Origin: Streptosporangium lutulentum
GTDB taxonomy: Bacteria > Actinomycetota > Actinomycetes > Streptosporangiales > Streptosporangiaceae
Length of the DNA stretch: 64,000 nucleotides
Assembly: GCF_030811455.1 (NCBI RefSeq)
Contig: NZ_JAUSQU010000001.1
Coordinates: forward strand, 7,874,001-7,938,000
Direction: 5' to 3'
This document shows, in pieces, positions 1 through 8,556 of the stretch; positions within the stretch are counted from its first letter, which is position 1; every line of letters starts with the position of its first letter. The position numbers were made by a program, and so were the translations under genes. Below the pieces are notes generated by a model. That model saw only the letters and a list, made by a program, of their open reading frames with translations. It did not search any database and was not told the DNA's origin.

Positions 1-1455
1 ATCATCGATGATCTGTCCGGCGTGATCGACGACGCCGTTTTCAACGGCGACGAGAAGGCGTCGAGCGGTACGGTCTCCTACGCCGAGCCGAAGGTGACCT
101 GGAGCGGCGACGTGGCGGCGGGCCAGACGGTGACGATCACCTACAGCGCGCGGGTGGCCGACCGGCCGGCCGGGGACCGGCGGCTGTCCGGCGAGCTGGC
201 CGGGCCCGAGGGCTCCAACTGCGTCGCCGGTTCCGCCGATTTCGCCTGTGGCAACACCTCCGAGGCGGGACTGCCGCTGCTGAACATCGGCATGTCCGCC
301 GACCGGGAGACGGTCAGGCCCGGCGACGTGATCGTCCACACGATCACGGCCCAGAACGTCGGCGCCGCCGCCTACCTCGGCGCCACACTCACCGACGAGC
401 TGTCCCAGACACTCGACGACGCGACCTACAACAACGACGCCAGTGCCACGACCGGCGCCGTCTCCTACGACGAGTCCCGGCTGAACTGGACCGGTGACAT
501 CGCGGCGGGTGAGACGGTCACCGTCACCTACAGTTCGACCGTCAAGGACACCGGTGCCGGCGACCATCTGCTGGTCAGCGCGATCGAGGCTCCCGGGGGC
601 GGCACGAACTGCCCGGCTCCGACGCCCGAGGCCGGCAGGATCGCCTCTCCGGTCCCCAGGGCCGATCGCGAATGCGCCCACCGCGTCGTCGTGGAGAACG
701 TGACGATCAGCGAGACGCTCTCGCCGCAGGCGCCCCGGCCCGGGGAGGCCGTGACCTACACGATCACCGTCGCCAACGCCCAGGAGGTCTCGTACACCGG
801 CGCCCATGTGACGGACGACCTCTCCGGGGTGCTCGACGACGCGACCTACAACAACGACGCCAGGGCCTCCTCGGGCTCCGTCACCCTCACCGGGCCGACG
901 CTGGACTGGAAGGGCGACCTCCCGGCGGGGACCAAGGTGACGATCACCTACAGCGTCACGGTGAACGACCCGCCGACGGGAGACCTGACGCTACGGAGCA
1001 GGGCGCTGGGGGTGTCGCCGGGATCCAACTGCCGCGCGGGCTCGACCGACCCGAACTGCGACCCCGGCCACATCGGGATCGTCCTGCGGTCGGCTCGGAC
1101 ACCGACGTCCACCCCGTCCTCCGCGCTGTCGCGGAACCCGTCGTGCCTGCGGACGTGCACCCCGTCGTGCGACCGGAGACACGACGTCTCGTGCCGGGAA
1201 TGCGATCGCTCGGACGGCCGCTCGGACCACCGTGTGGACGACCGTGCGGACGATCGGTCGTGCGACTCCTCATGCGACCGGAGGTGCGGCTCCTCGCGGG
1301 GCTCGGCGCGAGACGTGCCGGGCTCGGGCGGTCGCCCGTCCGAGCTGCCGTTCACGGGGCTCCCGGTGGCGCCGGTCGTGCTGGCGCTCCTGCTGTCCGG
1401 ACTGGGCCTGACCGTACGGCTGTGCGCCGGGCGGGGGCGGCCTGAGGGCTCCTGA
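1..1455 (+). CDS. Sortase-anchored DUF11-repeat surface protein, 5' truncated by the window
   Basis: The frame is open from base 1, so the N-terminus lies outside the window. About 484 residues are visible. Three DUF11-like Ig-type repeats follow each other; each carries a variant of the motif DD(L)S..LDDATYNNDA and ends in a (T)VTITYS strand. After the repeats comes an odd stalk (about bases 1090-1330) rich in Cys, Arg, Asp and Ser. The C-terminus has an LPFTG sortase motif (bases 1345-1359), a hydrophobic segment and a short Arg/Gly tail, so the protein should be anchored covalently to peptidoglycan. DUF11 repeats are common in actinobacterial adhesins and stalk proteins. The ligand or role is unknown. 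A hairpin follows the stop. Confidence 0.88.
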   Translation: MIDDLSGVIDDAVFNGDEKASSGTVSYAEPKVTWSGDVAAGQTVTITYSARVADRPAGDRRLSGELAGPEGSNCVAGSADFACGNTSEAGLPLLNIGMSADRETVRPGDVIVHTITAQNVGAAAYLGATLTDELSQTLDDATYNNDASATTGAVSYDESRLNWTGDIAAGETVTVTYSSTVKDTGAGDHLLVSAIEAPGGGTNCPAPTPEAGRIASPVPRADRECAHRVVVENVTISETLSPQAPRPGEAVTYTITVANAQEVSYTGAHVTDDLSGVLDDATYNNDARASSGSVTLTGPTLDWKGDLPAGTKVTITYSVTVNDPPTGDLTLRSRALGVSPGSNCRAGSTDPNCDPGHIGIVLRSARTPTSTPSSALSRNPSCLRTCTPSCDRRHDVSCRECDRSDGRSDHRVDDRADDRSCDSSCDRRCGSSRGSARDVPGSGGRPSELPFTGLPVAPVVLALLLSGLGLTVRLCAGRGRPEGS

Positions 1456-1508
1456 CTGTCCGACGGCCCGGCGAAGACGACCTGAGTGGTCCCGCCGGAG
1501 CCGATGCC

Positions 1509-1546
1509 GGCGTCCCGCGGAACCGCTCCGGGGTCCGCGGGACGCC
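1509..1546. terminator. Hairpin between convergent genes
   Basis: A perfect 13-bp inverted repeat (1509-1521 with 1534-1546, 12-base loop) lies between the stop of the surface protein and the stop of the prodomain gene. No T tract follows on either strand, so it is a candidate bidirectional terminator by position and stem strength only. Confidence 0.5.
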
Positions 1547-1560
1547 GAGAGGCCGAGCGG

Positions 1561-2235
1561 TCAGCCGGCTGCGGGGACGGTGAAGGGGGAGACACCGCCC
1601 CGCACGTCGTCGGCGGGCCACGGGCGTTCGGTGGAGAACACCACCGTCACCGCGGTCGTGTCCACGCCGACGGCCCTGATGGCCTCTCTGGTCTTCTCGG
1701 GCACCGCGGTGAGGACGACGACCTTGTTGGTCTTCACGTCGATGTAGCGCACGCTCCCCCCGTAGGGGTGTGAGGACAGAGCCTCGTCGAGTTTCCGTTT
1801 GATCGGGGCGAGCTCCGCCAGCGAGCGGGCGACGAGCTTGGGCCGGGCGCCCGCGGCGGTGATCAGAGGAATGTCGGCGGCGTTGTTGGTGGCCACCACG
1901 AGGGTCTGCGAGACGGTTCCCATGAACCAGGAACCGCCGAAGCGGTCACCGAGCCGGCTGCGGAGCCGCGCCGCGATCGGTGTGAGGCGGGCTTCGTTGC
2001 GCAGGCGGGTCAGGGTCTGTTCCCTGGTGAGGCCGAGGTCGCGCTGGAGCGCCTCGATCACGTCCGGAGGCGGTGGTTGCCAGGTGGGCGGAGCGGCGTG
2101 GGAGACCGCTGCCTGAGGTCCGGTGGCGAGGGCGGACGTCAGAGTGAGGGCGGCCGTCAGAGTGAGGGCGGCCGTGAGAGTGAGGGCGGTGGTCGCCAGA
2201 ACGCATTCCGTGGTAATGGCACGTCTGCGGGACAT
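1561..2235 (-). CDS. Secreted stand-alone alpha-lytic-protease-type prodomain (S1 protease domain missing)
   Basis: 224 residues with a strong RBS (GAGGAGAG, 6 bases before the ATG). The signal peptide contains a six-residue Leu/Thr/Ala repeat. The rest resembles the alpha-lytic protease prodomain of S1E proteases: an N-terminal DLGLTREQ helix, a GSWF.GT...LVVATNN strand, a SLAEL helix, then a Tyr-Ile-Asp-Val..TNKVVV strand. It runs to the DVRGG junction where mature protease normally begins, but stops ten residues later. The 105 bases before the next gene contain no room for a protease domain. In the family this domain folds the protease and then inhibits it tightly, so a free copy could be an inhibitor or trans-acting foldase, or a decayed remnant. 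Identification is good; function is inference. Confidence 0.78.
   Translation of the reverse strand: MSRRRAITTECVLATTALTLTAALTLTAALTLTSALATGPQAAVSHAAPPTWQPPPPDVIEALQRDLGLTREQTLTRLRNEARLTPIAARLRSRLGDRFGGSWFMGTVSQTLVVATNNAADIPLITAAGARPKLVARSLAELAPIKRKLDEALSSHPYGGSVRYIDVKTNKVVVLTAVPEKTREAIRAVGVDTTAVTVVFSTERPWPADDVRGGVSPFTVPAAG
2135..2188. repeat. Three 18-bp tandem repeats in the signal-peptide region
   Basis: Three copies of an 18-base unit (2135-2152, 2153-2170, 2171-2188) differ at a few positions. They encode the six-residue TLTAAL-type repeat of the hydrophobic core, so the signal peptide has been lengthened by in-frame duplication. Confidence 0.85.
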
Positions 2236-2443
2236 GGGGTCTCTCCTCGGCCTCGGCTTGTAAGGGAAGAGGGAGGAGAGTCGCTTCGTGTCGCAGGTTG
2301 ATCATGCGATGTGGGCAACCCCACCTTAATCCAGTCGTTGCCGGTCAAGGCCGCAAAAGCCGTGCGCCACGCGGCCGCCGATTTCGCCGGGTCCGCACGC
2401 GGGCGCGCGGCGGTGCGGGGACGGAGAGAACGGCGGAGAGGCG

Positions 2444-3862
2444 TCAGCGGCAGACGGTGTCGAGGGTGACGGCTTTCTGCCCGGAGATCTCCCCGACGCT
2501 CTGCTCCTCGTGGCGAGCCCGGCCCCTGCGCCCGCTGTCGCCGGAATCGTTCCGACCGGCCGCCATGACGGGAGGGGCGGGCGGCTCGGCCAGAATGTCG
2601 GCGACCTTGCTCTTGATCAGGTCGTAGTCGGGCGAACCCGTGTTGATCAGAGGGGGAACGAACTGGAAGCTCTTGATCCGGGAGTTCTTCACCTTGGAGG
2701 ACAGGTCGATCAGCTTGGGCAGCAGTTCCTGCGGGATGTCGGTGGAGACGGCGTTCATCGTGGCGTGGGCCAGATTCTCGAAGCTGCTGAGCACCGTCAC
2801 CGGATCGGCCTGCTTGACGACGGCGTTGAGCAGGCACTTCTGCCTTCCCATCCGGATGTAGTCGTCGCTGTAGGTACGGGCTCTGCCGTACCAGAGGGCC
2901 TCCTCGCCCGACAGCCTGCGCGTGCCCGTTGTGATCAGGCCCTCGTTCTGCCTGCCGTACACGATGGGGTCCTTGACGGTGACCCTCACCCCGCCCATCG
3001 CGTCGACGATCTCGATGAAGCCCCTCATGTCGACCATCGCGTAGTTGGTGATGTCGAGCCCGGTGATGCCGCTGATCGTCCGCTTCAGCAGCGCCGGGCC
3101 GCGATGCCCCTTGGCCATCCTCGGCGCCATCTCGGGATAGTCCTCGGCGTACTGGAAGACCTCGTTGAGCATGCCCACGCGGTAGGGCGGCTCGCCCTCG
3201 AAGCCGAAGGGGAAACGGTCGCGGGCCGGGCCGGGAGGCATCGGGACGTCCTCCAGGTTCCGCGGCATGCCGAACAGCACGGTGTCGCCGGTGGTGGTGT
3301 CGATGCTGGCCACGGTCATGCTGTCGGTTCGCACCCCGGGCCGGTTGGGCGCCGCGTCCGCGCCGATCAGCAGGATGTTGAACCGCTCGCGGCCTTTCCA
3401 CGGGTCCACCGGGACCGGGGTGGTGCTCGTGGCGAACACCGAGTTCACCACGTTCCTGGAGATGTAGGCCAGCCGGGCCATGTAGGCCATCGGGGCGACC
3501 ACCAGCGCGCACATCAGGCCGACCGCGAGGGCCGAGAGGTAGCGGGCCGAGCCGGACAGCGCCTCGGGCCGGACGAGCTGGTAGGACCGGATGACCACGG
3601 CCACCGTGATCCCGGCGAACAGCATCGCGGCGAGTGCGAAGAACCAGAGCCAGCTCGGCTGCACGGCCAGGGAGAGCAGCGGGGGTCCGGCGGTGAGCAG
3701 GGCGGTCGTGACCCCGGCGGCGAAGGTCAGGTAGATGCCCATCAGGCAGACACCCGTCACGCGGCGACCCGCCCAGATATGGGCCAGGCCCCATAGAACG
3801 GCTGAGCCCAGCGTAAGCGCCAGGCTTGCTCCGATACCGCTACGCCCCCCGTTACCTGCCAT
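2444..3862 (-). CDS. LytR-CpsA-Psr (LCP) family glycopolymer ligase with multi-TM N-terminus
   Basis: 472 residues. The first 130 residues hold about four hydrophobic segments, more than the single TM usual for LCP proteins. The LCP domain follows from about residue 165, starting NILLIGAD and continuing with RTDSM, MPRN, MLNEVF, DMRGFIEIVDAMGGV and the GEEALWYGRAR motif that ends with a conserved Arg. LCP enzymes move undecaprenyl-phosphate-linked polymers (teichoic acids, capsule, arabinogalactan) onto peptidoglycan at the outer face of the membrane. The short C-terminal tail is charged and lacks a LytR_C domain. The gene stands alone on the minus strand, 208 bp upstream of the prodomain gene. 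The polymer cannot be told from sequence. Confidence 0.9.
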   Translation of the reverse strand: MAGNGGRSGIGASLALTLGSAVLWGLAHIWAGRRVTGVCLMGIYLTFAAGVTTALLTAGPPLLSLAVQPSWLWFFALAAMLFAGITVAVVIRSYQLVRPEALSGSARYLSALAVGLMCALVVAPMAYMARLAYISRNVVNSVFATSTTPVPVDPWKGRERFNILLIGADAAPNRPGVRTDSMTVASIDTTTGDTVLFGMPRNLEDVPMPPGPARDRFPFGFEGEPPYRVGMLNEVFQYAEDYPEMAPRMAKGHRGPALLKRTISGITGLDITNYAMVDMRGFIEIVDAMGGVRVTVKDPIVYGRQNEGLITTGTRRLSGEEALWYGRARTYSDDYIRMGRQKCLLNAVVKQADPVTVLSSFENLAHATMNAVSTDIPQELLPKLIDLSSKVKNSRIKSFQFVPPLINTGSPDYDLIKSKVADILAEPPAPPVMAAGRNDSGDSGRRGRARHEEQSVGEISGQKAVTLDTVCR

Positions 3863-4110
3863 TTTTCCAACAGCTCCCGTCCCTCAACCCGATGCGTCAC
3901 AGGTTAGTAACGGTTTTCGGATGTAAGGGGTATGTGACCGTACGACGCGCTGAGGGACGCCGGTCAAGATTCGGTGAGCCGGTTCCCGTTCATGGCCGAT
4001 ATCGCCGACCTTCGAATCACACCAAAGGTGCACTTATCGGCGTGCGGCCGAGTCCCGAACGTGAGGGCGTCGGCCGGTGTACGGCCGGATCCCGCGTCCG
4101 GAGCCGGTGA

Positions 4111-5031
4111 TCACCAGTCGGCGGCGCCGGCGAACGACGTCGCCGCCGGCCTGTAACGGAGCCGGTCGCGGGCGGCGGTGATGTCGAGAGTCCGCTCGAC
4201 GGCCAGGTGCCCTGCGGCGTAGCGGGTCAGCCGGGGCGGGCGCGGCCGCCTGAGCGTCCGGAACGTGGTCTCGGCCACGGCGGCGAGGGGAGCGACCAGT
4301 TTGAGGGGCAGGTAGTACGGCTCGGCGTCGATCCCGCGTTCCTTGAGGATCGCGCGCAGGGCGTCGTCGAGGATGACGGGTTCGGCGTCGGTCACGTTGA
4401 AGACGCCGCACCCGACGGGACCGGCGGCGGCGAGCAGGCAGGCCCGGACCAGGTTGTCCACCGAGGTCAGGCTGATCCGCTGGCCGCCGTCACCCACGGC
4501 GAGGAGCCTGCCTCCCCTGACGGCTCCGAGAACCCGGGGGAGCAGGGTGGTGTCGCCCTTCCCGTAGACGGCGTGCGGCCGCAGGACGACCGCCCTCTCC
4601 AGGACCTTCTCCGCGGCGGCCTTCGAGGCGCCGTAGGCGTTGGCGTACCGGCCGACCGGAGCCATGCTCTCCGCCGCCATCACGGTCGGCCGGAACGGGT
4701 CGTAGACGCTGGCCGTACTGACATGAACGAACCTGGCGCCGGGGAAGGCCTCGGCGGCGGCGCGGGTGCCGTCCACGTTGGCCGCCCAGATCTCCCTCCG
4801 CGGTCCCCAGTCCGTGACGCTTCCGGCGCAGTGGATCACCACATCCAGCTCCGGCAGCTCGGGCCTGGCCCCCAGGAGGTCCCACGGCGTGTACGGCGCA
4901 CCGCCGACCCCGGCGGGTTCCACCGACGGACGCCTGCCGAAGGCGGACACCTGCCAGCCCTCGTTCACGGCCGCACGGCAGACCGCCCCGCCCACGAACC
5001 CGGACGCTCCCGTCACCCCCAGCCTCAGCAC
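4111..5031 (-). CDS. Extended SDR, OleD-like 2-alkyl-3-ketoacid reductase
   Basis: 306 residues, GTG start behind an AAGGAGG-type RBS. A Rossmann motif GxxGxxG is at residues 8-14 and the catalytic YxxxK is Tyr133/Lys137, with the S/T pair at 105-108, so this is a 3-beta-HSD-like extended SDR using NAD(P)H. On its own it could be any sugar epimerase or sterol-type reductase. Its place behind OleC-like and OleA-like genes points to OleD, which reduces the beta-keto acid made by OleA to a 2-alkyl-3-hydroxy acid before ring closure. It is the last gene of the operon, 146 bp after the OleC-like stop; that spacer holds a direct repeat. Function is inferred from operon context. Confidence 0.75.
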   Translation of the reverse strand: MLRLGVTGASGFVGGAVCRAAVNEGWQVSAFGRRPSVEPAGVGGAPYTPWDLLGARPELPELDVVIHCAGSVTDWGPRREIWAANVDGTRAAAEAFPGARFVHVSTASVYDPFRPTVMAAESMAPVGRYANAYGASKAAAEKVLERAVVLRPHAVYGKGDTTLLPRVLGAVRGGRLLAVGDGGQRISLTSVDNLVRACLLAAAGPVGCGVFNVTDAEPVILDDALRAILKERGIDAEPYYLPLKLVAPLAAVAETTFRTLRRPRPPRLTRYAAGHLAVERTLDITAARDRLRYRPAATSFAGAADW

Positions 5032-5042
5032 GTCCTTCCTCC

Positions 5043-5129
5043 TTCGCGGGTGCGGCGGGGTGTGAGGGCGAGGTCGTGGACGGCCCGCTCTTCGCGGGTG
5101 CGGAGGGGTGCGAGGTCGTGGACGACCCG
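5043..5129. repeat. Imperfect direct repeat between the oleC-like and oleD-like genes
   Basis: Two copies of a 39-45 base segment (5043-5087 and 5091-5129) share most positions, including GAGGTCGTGGACG. They fill the only sizeable gap in the operon. No promoter is evident. It may be a duplication that separated once-coupled genes. Confidence 0.6.
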
Positions 5130-5177
5130 TTCGAGGGCGGTTCCGTCTCCGGGGCGCACGGCGGGCGATCTCACGGC

Positions 5178-6707
5178 TCAGGCCCGGCGGGAGACCAGGT
5201 CGCGGAGGGCGGCGCGGTCGAGTTTGCCGGAACGGCCCGAGCGGGGGAGGGTGTCGAGAGACTCGATGCGGTCGGGGACGGCCATGGCGTCCACGATGCC
5301 GGGAACGGCCCTCCTCAGGGAACCCTCGTCGTAGTCGCCGGTGGGGACGACGGCCAGCACGACCTCCTCGTCCCCGGTCACGGGATCGGGGAGTCCGACG
5401 ATCGCGGCCTCGGCCACCCCCGGCAGCGCGGCGATGGCGGGTTCGTACAGACCCGGATAGATGTTGACCCCGTCACGGAGGATCATGTCCTTCTTCCTGC
5501 CGAGCAGGATCAGCCGGTCACCTTCGAGACGGACCAGATCACCGGTGGCGACCTCCTCCAGCGGATCCTCGCCGAGATAGCGCTGGGCGAGATGAGGACC
5601 GGAGACGAACAGCTCGCCGTCGTCCGCGATCCGGACGCCGATCCCGGAAAGGGGCGCCCCGAGCAGATCCCCCTCGAACTGGGCCAGCTTCTCCCGCGCC
5701 GAGGCGATCGCGATCGGCAGCGCCTCGGTCATCGCGTAGACCGACAGCACCTCGGGTCCGGCCTCGATCGCGCGGCGGAGTACGCCGGGCGGGGCGGGGG
5801 CGGCACCGAGCAGCAGGTAGCGCAGGGTGCCGGGCAACTTGGGAGTCTCACGCAGGAGCCTGTCCAGGTGCACGGGTACGGCGAAGGTGTGGGTGGCCCT
5901 CCTCGCGGCCAGTTCCGCGGCGAGATCCCCGCCTCCGGGCAGCGACCAGGTCGCCCCGGCCATCAGAGCGGGCAGTCCGAGCATCAACTGGTCGGTGTGG
6001 ACGACGTCGCCGGGCCCCAGCGGGAAGGCGCTCTGGAACAGCTTCAGCCCGGCCGCCAGCGACCCCCGCGTGTGCACCACTCCACGCGGGCGCGCGGTGG
6101 TTCCCGAGGTGAAGATCACGGCCGCCGGCTGGTCCGCGGTGTCCGGGACGCCTGACGGGTCCGGGGAGGCGGAGCCGGGGAGGCGGAGGATCCCGGAGAG
6201 CCGCAGGGCTCCCCGGGGGACGCCCGGCAGCCACGGGCCCGTGTGGAGATGGCGGACGGCCCGCCCGGGAAGAGGGTCACGGAGGTTCGGCAGGAGCAGG
6301 CCGCGGCGGCGGGCGAGGCCCCTGAGCGGGCCGCTCAGGGTGTAGAGCACCGACTCGGCGACCACCCACGCCGGGCGGGTGGCGGCCAGGCGGGCCGCGA
6401 GCACGTCGGGAGCCAGTCCGGGATCGGCGAGCACGAGCATCCCGCCCGCCGCCACGGCCCCCAGCGCCAGCGTCACCGCGTCCACTCCGGGCCGCACCGC
6501 GAACAGCACGCCGTCCCCCGGCCGCAGCCCGCCCTCCGCGCCCGCCGCGGTTCCCGCACCGGGCCGGCCGGTCATCGCGTCGCGGACCGCGTTCACCCGC
6601 CGGGCCAGTTCGCCGTAGGCGACCTCGCGGCCACGGCCGTCGATGACGGCGGTCCGCTCCGGCTCCCGCCCGGCGACGGTCATGATGCCGGTGATGATGT
6701 CGTTCAT
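5178..6707 (-). CDS. OleC-like AMP-dependent synthetase (predicted beta-lactone synthetase)
   Basis: 509 residues of the ANL adenylate-forming superfamily. The P-loop TSGTTARPRG is at 200-209, the A5 region YAMTEALPI at 324-332, TGD at 388-390, GRKKDMI at 403-409 and the C-terminal lysine of SGK at 495. The TEALPI signature is typical of OleC proteins and differs from the YG.TE....... of ordinary fatty acyl-CoA ligases. OleC uses ATP to activate a 2-alkyl-3-hydroxy acid and closes it to a beta-lactone. The start overlaps the P450 stop by ATGA, so translation is coupled. A plain acyl-CoA/ACP ligase remains possible, but with OleA and OleD partners the beta-lactone role is favoured. Confidence 0.8.
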   Translation of the reverse strand: MNDIITGIMTVAGREPERTAVIDGRGREVAYGELARRVNAVRDAMTGRPGAGTAAGAEGGLRPGDGVLFAVRPGVDAVTLALGAVAAGGMLVLADPGLAPDVLAARLAATRPAWVVAESVLYTLSGPLRGLARRRGLLLPNLRDPLPGRAVRHLHTGPWLPGVPRGALRLSGILRLPGSASPDPSGVPDTADQPAAVIFTSGTTARPRGVVHTRGSLAAGLKLFQSAFPLGPGDVVHTDQLMLGLPALMAGATWSLPGGGDLAAELAARRATHTFAVPVHLDRLLRETPKLPGTLRYLLLGAAPAPPGVLRRAIEAGPEVLSVYAMTEALPIAIASAREKLAQFEGDLLGAPLSGIGVRIADDGELFVSGPHLAQRYLGEDPLEEVATGDLVRLEGDRLILLGRKKDMILRDGVNIYPGLYEPAIAALPGVAEAAIVGLPDPVTGDEEVVLAVVPTGDYDEGSLRRAVPGIVDAMAVPDRIESLDTLPRSGRSGKLDRAALRDLVSRRA

Positions 6708-7825
6708 GTCGCTTCGATCCAGAGATGTTCGTAGGTCGGGATGAGGACCCCCCTGGCCGCGCTGCGCCGTACGACACGCACCCGGTGGGAGAGCACGACC
6801 GAGGCGACCGCCCGGATCTCCGCCAGGGCCAGCGGGTAGCCGATGCAGAAGTGCGGACCGGCGCCGAACCAGAGGCGGCGCAGCTCGGGCGGGTGCTTCA
6901 GGGAGGGGTCGAACGGCCCGTACGACCGGGCGCAGTTGTGGGTCACGATCAGCACCCGGTCGCCCGGCCGCACCGCCACCGCGCCGACGCGCGCGGCCGA
7001 GTCCACCGAGCGCAGCATCACCGGCGTCGGCGTGGTGATCCGCATGGCCTCCTCGATCACCTGGTCCAGGTCGCCGGCCTCCGTCCGGTGGTCGTGCAGG
7101 AGGGCGATCAGCCGGGGGACGAAGGTGGCGACCGTCTCGGTGCCGGTCAGGAAGAACGCCCCGGCCGCGCCCCTGGCCTCGGCCGCCGACAGTCCCTGCT
7201 CCCGCATCCGGCCCATGAGCGTGGACTCGTCCCCGGACTCGTAGGCGGCCTGCGCGATGTCCCCGATTCTGTCCAGCGTCCGCCGGGCGACCACCGCCTG
7301 CCGGTCCGACAGCCGCCGGGACCGCAGCGAGACCATCGAGACGACCCGCTCCCCGTCGTCGAACAACTCCCGGGCCCGCGCCTCGGAGACCTCGCCCAGC
7401 CCGATCACCCGGCAGATCACCGCCCCGGCCATCACTCGCATGGCGTCGACCAGGTCGACCGTCTCACCGTGCTCCAGCCGTGCCGAGAGCTCCTCCAGCG
7501 GCCGCCGCAACACGTCGGCGACCAGTGCGGAGACATACGCGGTGGTGAACAGCGGCATCAGCTTCCTGCGCAACGCCAGATGCCCCTCGCCCTCCATGTT
7601 GAGCAGCACGGAGGGGCCGAGGATCGGCGTCCACAGGTCGCCGGGCGAGCCGGGGCCGTCCTTGCGGAACCGCTCGTCCATCAGTACGGCACGCGCGGTG
7701 GCGGCGTCGTTCACCACCACTCCCAGCCCCGGCACCCGGACCACCGGGCCGAGACGGGCCAGCAGCCGCATGAGCGGGTAGACGAAGGGATGGGCGGCCA
7801 GGTGGAGACGGGTCTCGTGGTTCAC
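6704..7825 (-). CDS. Cytochrome P450
   Basis: 373 residues, slightly shorter than the 400 or so usual for bacterial P450s because of a short N-terminus. The C-helix EGEGHLALRR, I-helix LTGTET (226-231), ExxR (Glu259-Arg262) and heme loop FGAGPHFCIG with Cys327 as thiolate ligand are all present. It should be a soluble class I enzyme that needs a ferredoxin and reductase from elsewhere; none is encoded nearby. It overlaps both neighbours by 4 bp (ATGA), between the glycosyltransferase and OleC-like genes, so it most likely oxidises the lipid product or an acyl precursor. Substrate is unknown. Confidence 0.93.
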   Translation of the reverse strand: MNHETRLHLAAHPFVYPLMRLLARLGPVVRVPGLGVVVNDAATARAVLMDERFRKDGPGSPGDLWTPILGPSVLLNMEGEGHLALRRKLMPLFTTAYVSALVADVLRRPLEELSARLEHGETVDLVDAMRVMAGAVICRVIGLGEVSEARARELFDDGERVVSMVSLRSRRLSDRQAVVARRTLDRIGDIAQAAYESGDESTLMGRMREQGLSAAEARGAAGAFFLTGTETVATFVPRLIALLHDHRTEAGDLDQVIEEAMRITTPTPVMLRSVDSAARVGAVAVRPGDRVLIVTHNCARSYGPFDPSLKHPPELRRLWFGAGPHFCIGYPLALAEIRAVASVVLSHRVRVVRRSAARGVLIPTYEHLWIEAT

Positions 7826-8556
7826 CGGACGTCGATCACCTCGGGGCGGTAGTGGTGGTCGGCGTACCAGGCCAGGGTGCCCGCCAGGCCGTACGCCCGC
7901 AGGCGCCGGACCGAGCCGAAGACCACCACGTCGCGGCGCGAGCCGTAGGCGGGGGTGAGCTTGCGGACCCGGTTGACCAGGGCGCGATCCTCGTGGACCT
8001 CCTCGATCGCGGTTCTGGGGAAACCTCCCGCGCGCTCGTACAGCGAGGCGGTGATGGCCAGGGTCGCGCCGGGCATCATCACGTACGGCCCGAGGTACTC
8101 CGGCGACCTGTTACCCGGCCGGAAGCGGCCGAACGTCGCCGCCAGGTCCACCACGAACGGGATGAGGCGCCGCTCCCAGAACTTCAGCGGGAACTCGTCG
8201 GTGCGGGGCCGGAGCTGTCCGCCGACCATCTCCAGCCCGTCGCCGAACGCCCTCCGGATGTTGCGCACCCAGTCGGGGCGGGGCAGGCAGTCGGCGTCGG
8301 TCCTGGCCAGATGGGTCGCGCCGTGCGCGATGGCGTGGCGCATGCCGGTGTCGGAGGCGGCGCCGGTGCCCTTCCTGGTCTCGGTGATCATCTGGACGCC
8401 GTGCCGCCGGACGATCTCGGCGGTGTCGTCGGTGCTCGCGTTGTCCACGACGACGAGCGTGAAGTCCTGGTCGTCCTGCCCGGCCAGCGCCTTGATCGTC
8501 GCCTCGATGCCGCCCGCCTCGTTGTAGGCCGGAACGATCACCCAGAGGTCCATCAC
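7822..8556 (-). CDS. Family 2 glycosyltransferase
   Basis: 244 residues with a GT-A fold. The N-terminus VIVPAYNEAGGIEATI is the GT2 signature, followed by VDNASTDDT and a DxD-type TDAD at residues 86-89 for metal and nucleotide-sugar binding. A later EEVHEDRALVNRV segment carries the ED pair seen in GT2 active sites. No clear TM segment is visible, unlike dolichol-phosphate mannosyltransferases with membrane tails. It overlaps its two neighbours by 4 bp each. A glycosyltransferase inside an ole-type operon is unusual and suggests that a hydroxyl of the lipid, possibly one placed by the P450, is glycosylated. That is inference. Confidence 0.9.
   Translation of the reverse strand: MMDLWVIVPAYNEAGGIEATIKALAGQDDQDFTLVVVDNASTDDTAEIVRRHGVQMITETRKGTGAASDTGMRHAIAHGATHLARTDADCLPRPDWVRNIRRAFGDGLEMVGGQLRPRTDEFPLKFWERRLIPFVVDLAATFGRFRPGNRSPEYLGPYVMMPGATLAITASLYERAGGFPRTAIEEVHEDRALVNRVRKLTPAYGSRRDVVVFGSVRRLRAYGLAGTLAWYADHHYRPEVIDVR

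Noticed and set aside
4111..5031. OleD-like gene as a nucleotide-sugar epimerase serving the GT2
   Set aside because: Possible by fold alone, but association with OleA- and OleC-like genes makes the keto-acid reductase role more likely. Kept as an alternative only.
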